From CAZMGV01 sp964565925 (GTDB lineage: Bacteria; JAGRBM01; JAHCIT01), in NCBI GenBank assembly GCA_964565925.1, contig CAZMGV010000001.1:186001-250000 (forward strand): 64,000 nt of DNA, in the 5' to 3' direction. Of this stretch, positions 60,610 to 64,000 are shown piece by piece (position 1 is the stretch's first letter; each line of letters begins with the position of its first letter). The notes under the pieces are model-generated. The model was not told the DNA's origin and ran no database searches. It worked only from the letters and a program-made list of their open reading frames with translations. The position numbers and the translations under genes were made by a program.

Positions 60610-61605
60610 TCATTTACGGAGGGCTTCGACGCGGATCACGTCGCCCTGCCCCAGGAAGAAACTGCCAATCGCCCCGATCACCGAAGGGACGAACAGCAAT
60701 CCTGCAACGGCAAGCGTCAGGGCTGCCTCAATGCCGCCCATTGGATGCTCCCCCGGAGTAGCCCGGATCAGCACATGGAGACGGTTCGGACGCCGGGTAA
60801 GGCGGGACAACGCCGACTGCAGGAAACAGAAGATCGAATACTCCAGTGAAAAGTTCGCCAGAATCCGGACCCGGTAGCCGAGCTTGCCGAGCATTCCGGT
60901 GAGTGACTCCTGATTGAAATGAATCAGGTGCCGGGGCGGATCGAGATGCCACCACCAGCGCCCAAACAGGACCCGCTGGAGCCGGCAGTAGTTCGGAACT
61001 TCAATCACGAACCGGCCACCCTCCGTCAGGTGCTGGCCCAGTTTCTGCAGTGTCGCCCGGGGATCATCCAGATGCTCAAGAACGTGGAACAGGGTGATCA
61101 GGTCGAACTTGTCATTTTGCAGCTGCTCGATGGCGTCCGTACCGTGCAGGACATCAATCCCGTATTCCGACTTTACCAGCGCCGCGGAGCTCTCGGAGAA
61201 CTCGACGCCCCTCGCCTCCCAACCGGCCTCCCGGAACGAGGCCAGCATGACGCCCCGCCCGCAGCCGTAGTCGAGTACTGACGGTTTCGCCGAGACTTCG
61301 GTACGTATCCGGCCGAACAGGATATCGAATCGCCACCGGCGGAAGGCGTCGGACAGCTTCTGGAAAATACCCCGGTATTTCTCCTGCTTGCTCCCGTAAT
61401 AGTCGCTTGGGTAGTAATGACCGATCGGATGAGGGATGCTTTCCGGATCGATATAGCGGGAGCCGCAGGCCCGGCACGCCATGAGCCTGAACCGGTCGGA
61501 ACTCGAGAAATATCCGTCCTGTTCGCGGACCTCGGCCTCAAAAACACCGGGGCCGCCGCAGACGGGACATAAAGCTTCTTTTCCCGTTGGGCTGTTCGCG
61601 GACAA
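60610..61605 (-). CDS. Zinc-ribbon SAM-dependent methyltransferase with C-terminal membrane helices
   Basis: A 331-residue protein. An N-terminal zinc ribbon (CPVCGG ... CRACGS) is followed by a class I methyltransferase fold: VLDYGCGRGVMLAS (SAM-binding), ITLFHVLEHLDDPRATL and GGRFVIEVPNYCR. The last 50 residues contain two hydrophobic stretches (IEAALTLAVAGLLFVPSVIGAIGSFF) suggesting a membrane anchor. Such genes are common in surface-polysaccharide clusters. The start is taken as TTG at 61605, with GGAG five bases upstream; the frame is open to 61695 but would overlap the divergent gene. Confidence 0.82.
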   Translation of the reverse strand: MSANSPTGKEALCPVCGGPGVFEAEVREQDGYFSSSDRFRLMACRACGSRYIDPESIPHPIGHYYPSDYYGSKQEKYRGIFQKLSDAFRRWRFDILFGRIRTEVSAKPSVLDYGCGRGVMLASFREAGWEARGVEFSESSAALVKSEYGIDVLHGTDAIEQLQNDKFDLITLFHVLEHLDDPRATLQKLGQHLTEGGRFVIEVPNYCRLQRVLFGRWWWHLDPPRHLIHFNQESLTGMLGKLGYRVRILANFSLEYSIFCFLQSALSRLTRRPNRLHVLIRATPGEHPMGGIEAALTLAVAGLLFVPSVIGAIGSFFLGQGDVIRVEALRK

Positions 61606-61627
61606 ACCGGCTCCTGCATGAGAACTG

Positions 61628-64000
61628 ATGAGCGAAGTTAAACGATCTCTCCTGAACCCGCAACGCCGGAGAGGCGTTGGCGCCGCATTCTCCATGCTTG
61701 CGGTGAACGTCTGCTTCTTCTGGAATATCTGGACAGGGCGGTCGGCATTCTATTTCCGGGACGTGGTGGTCAACTATTTCCCCTTAAAGATGTTCCTGCG
61801 CGACCGCTTTCTGACCGATACCTGGCCCCTGTGGACCGAGCGCCTGAACAGCGGCCAGCCCGTATGGGCCGATCCCGTCAACGCCATTCTTTATCCCGGC
61901 CAGATCCTGCTGCTCTTGTTCGACGACCCCGTCTACGCCTACGGAATGCTCACCGTGCTGCATTTCCTCTTTGCACAGGCAGGGTTTTATCTATGGCTGA
62001 AGTCTGAAAGATTCTCATCCGCCGGATCGGTTTTCGGATCTCTGCTCATCGCCTACTCCGGGGTTTTCCTGAATACCCATGCGGCACTTCAGTATCTGTT
62101 CGCATGGTCGTGGTGCGGATGGTACCTGTGCGCGCTCAACAGATTCCACGACAGGCCGTCGTGGCGGACCGGAGCCCTTACCACGCTCTGTCTATGGGCG
62201 ATCGTCGTTTCCGGAGAATTGCAAACCGTCATGATCCTGGGCGCGCTCACAGTCGGAGTGTCACTGGCCGGCAGCCGCCCTGATGCCCTGAAACGCCTCG
62301 GAGGAGCTTCACTCATACTTGGAATTGCCGCCTGCAGTGCGGCGCCATTTCTGTTGCCGCTCTATGAACTGTCACTGCACGCCGCCCGTGGATACGAAAA
62401 CTCCCTGAAACTGGTCACTGAATGGTCATTCCATCCCTTGAGAATCCTGGAATGGTTTGTTCCGGGAATTTTCGGGTTACCCGCGTCCGATCCGGTCTGG
62501 TGGGCTAACGGAATCAACAGGGCCTCAAATTGGGGATTTTACACCCTCACTTCCGGCATCGCGATTTCTGGGATCCCGGTTGCGGCAATCGGCATATGCC
62601 GCATGCACAAACGAGGGTCATACAACGGCTGGTTCTGGTTTATTCTCGGCGCGGTCGCATTCGTGGCGGCGTGCGGGGACTGGCTGCCGTTTTATCGCCT
62701 GCTGTACGACTTCATACCTCTCTGGCATATGTTCAAATTTCCGGAACGACTGCTGTTCTGGGTTACACTGGCAGCGGGCTGGTACGCCGCCGGCGGTTTC
62801 GACCTGCTCTCTATGGATGACCGACCAAAACGGTCTGTGCTGTGCGCAACTGGCGCCGCAGCCATAGGTGCGGCCCTCATCGTCTGCGCCGGACAGGTTT
62901 CACTCGTCGGTTCGATTGTCGGGACTGCCGGCGGGACTACGGGGATGCAGGATCCGGAACTGCTGCGGCAGGTATCCGGCAGTTTCAGGACGGCCGGAAT
63001 CTGCTGGCTCCTGGTTTCAGCCGCTATCGCCTGTCTTTTTTCATTCCGGAACCGATCCCTTCCGCTCTTATTCGTCCCGGTAACGGTGATCATCCTCGTC
63101 TATTCCTTCAGCCTGTTTGTTCCTCTATGGCCGAAGACGACCTACGAGACTTCGCCCGGCGCCGTTACAAGTCTGGTCAGATCATTCCCGGAGACCGGGC
63201 AACCGTCGCCGTATCCGCTTCGTGTCAACTCCAGTCTTTTCGTTACCCAGCTCAAGACTTATGCCCCCCAGAAGGAAGGCAGGCTCATTTCCCTGATGAC
63301 GTGGGACACACTGATGGGGAATCTCATGCTCATTACGCCATGGTCGGATATGCTCGGCTATAACTCATCGGAAATCTATTCGTTCCGGATGATGCGGGAC
63401 CTCGCAAACATCGCCAACTTTTCCACACTGACAAACACCGGTTACCTGGCCCTCTTTCCCGATAACGCCGGCAAGACCCCCAGCCTGACTTGCGGGGAAC
63501 TGATCCCTGATTCCGGATCGCCGGGCCTTCTTTGGTGCCGGAACAGTCACGCACTTCCGCCGGTCTGGTGTCCCGGCAACTGGAAAATACCTGCCAGCAG
63601 CGACGACCTGGTTCATAGCTATCGTGCCACGAACTTTGCCGCGACCGGCCCGGGTTTCGCGTATCTGGGCAGCTTCGACCGGCGGATGCCGCAACCCAAC
63701 GGAGATTGGCCCCCTCCGTCTGACGGCGATCATGCAAACCTCTCCACAAGCTGCAGCCCCCTCCGCTGGGACGAAGAGGACCGGACAGTTCTGGTGGATA
63801 AAGGCTTTGATGGCCCGGTCGTCTTGAGGGACATGAACTACCCGGGCTGGAAAGCATCGGTTGGCGGGACCGACATACCTGTCCTTTCGGTGAACGGTGG
63901 CCTGCTGGGGGCCTGGGTCCCGGCGGGCAGGCGTGAAGTCAGGTTCGAATTCGAACCCGTTTCGATCCGGATCGGCTTCGTCATTGCCGCAGCTACCGTT
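61628..64000 (+). CDS. YfhO-like GT-C membrane glycosyltransferase (3' end beyond window)
   Basis: An uninterrupted frame of 791 codons from ATG 61628 to the window edge. The first loop after helix 1 (FYFRDVVVNYFPL with Asp near residue 40, and PLWTERLNSGQPVWADP) is typical of the YfhO/GT-C superfamily with an acidic catalytic site. About 12 hydrophobic helices follow. After residue 510 a large periplasmic region begins, and NYPGWKASVGG ... VNGGLLGAWVPAGRREVRFEFEP near 735-785 is the family's C-terminal module. A second ATG at 61694 would give a shorter N-terminus. YfhO proteins use polyprenyl-phosphate sugars to glycosylate lipids or lipoteichoic acid. It is divergent from the methyltransferase, with 22 bases between the proposed starts. 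Confidence 0.88.
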   Translation, partial: MSEVKRSLLNPQRRRGVGAAFSMLAVNVCFFWNIWTGRSAFYFRDVVVNYFPLKMFLRDRFLTDTWPLWTERLNSGQPVWADPVNAILYPGQILLLLFDDPVYAYGMLTVLHFLFAQAGFYLWLKSERFSSAGSVFGSLLIAYSGVFLNTHAALQYLFAWSWCGWYLCALNRFHDRPSWRTGALTTLCLWAIVVSGELQTVMILGALTVGVSLAGSRPDALKRLGGASLILGIAACSAAPFLLPLYELSLHAARGYENSLKLVTEWSFHPLRILEWFVPGIFGLPASDPVWWANGINRASNWGFYTLTSGIAISGIPVAAIGICRMHKRGSYNGWFWFILGAVAFVAACGDWLPFYRLLYDFIPLWHMFKFPERLLFWVTLAAGWYAAGGFDLLSMDDRPKRSVLCATGAAAIGAALIVCAGQVSLVGSIVGTAGGTTGMQDPELLRQVSGSFRTAGICWLLVSAAIACLFSFRNRSLPLLFVPVTVIILVYSFSLFVPLWPKTTYETSPGAVTSLVRSFPETGQPSPYPLRVNSSLFVTQLKTYAPQKEGRLISLMTWDTLMGNLMLITPWSDMLGYNSSEIYSFRMMRDLANIANFSTLTNTGYLALFPDNAGKTPSLTCGELIPDSGSPGLLWCRNSHALPPVWCPGNWKIPASSDDLVHSYRATNFAATGPGFAYLGSFDRRMPQPNGDWPPPSDGDHANLSTSCSPLRWDEEDRTVLVDKGFDGPVVLRDMNYPGWKASVGGTDIPVLSVNGGLLGAWVPAGRREVRFEFEPVSIRIGFVIAAATV

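Overview
The window is about 64 kb of GC-rich, densely coding bacterial chromosome with very few mobile or foreign elements. The gene set points to an aerobic Gram-negative: BamA-type barrel, lipid and hopanoid-type glycosylation genes, heme A and cytochrome oxidase genes. The order thrS-infC-rpmI-rplT-pheS-pheT-ihfA-tRNA-Pro-surE-nlpD-like, an infC that appears to start at AUC and carries a charged tail, TPR/AAA scaffold pairs and a CsgG-like secreted protein suggest a lineage of the former Deltaproteobacteria (Myxococcota, Desulfobacterota or Binatota-like). That placement is inference and no species can be named.

Region 1 (1-9.9 kb): partial glnD, a GspE-N/pseudo-receiver/TPR protein, a Tat-exported AMIN amidase, EF-P with an unusual tip, an acyl-CoA synthetase, an unknown zinc-ribbon membrane protein, a decayed formylglycine-generating-enzyme remnant and a Crp/Fnr regulator. 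Region 2 (9.9-19 kb): Xaa-Pro aminopeptidase, a 1,073-residue TPR/Pro-Ala scaffold followed by an ExeA-like ATPase, then thiO, a LysM-M23 lipoprotein, surE and tRNA-Pro(GGG). Region 3 (19-31 kb): the translation block ihfA/pheT/pheS/rplT/rpmI, an oppositely oriented rhodanese gene, infC/thrS, tRNA-Val, cinA, pgpA, and on the other strand an enoyl-CoA hydratase, rph and an XTP pyrophosphatase.

Region 4 (31-40.7 kb): a B12-radical SAM protein of the HpnP type, tRNA-Pro(TGG), an unknown secreted protein, a palindromic repeat pair, an HpnA-like epimerase, a CsgG-like protein, gcvH, dnaK and ilvE. Region 5 (40.7-47.7 kb): a tightly overlapped minus-strand operon ctaA-ctaB-ABC transporter-Sco-DUF420-small membrane protein-cytochrome oxidase subunit III, then an SDR and tRNA-Leu. 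Region 6 (47.8-55.3 kb): a large transporter-HEAT-cyclic-nucleotide-binding fusion, a patatin-like lipase, two secreted proteins and a repeat-rich intergenic stretch with a perfect operator-like palindrome.

Region 7 (55.2-64 kb): a BamA-like barrel, then an operon of HpnI-type glycosyltransferase, HpnK-type deacetylase, a small EamA/SMR transporter and a DegT aminotransferase, next to a methyltransferase and a YfhO-like GT-C membrane protein running off the end. The enzyme classes parallel those of the aminoarabinose-lipid (Arn) pathway, and this is the best candidate here for an undescribed envelope-lipid modification system. Other notable points are the Npt-HEAT-CNB fusion, the noncanonical infC start, the EF-P tip and the TPR/ATPase pair.
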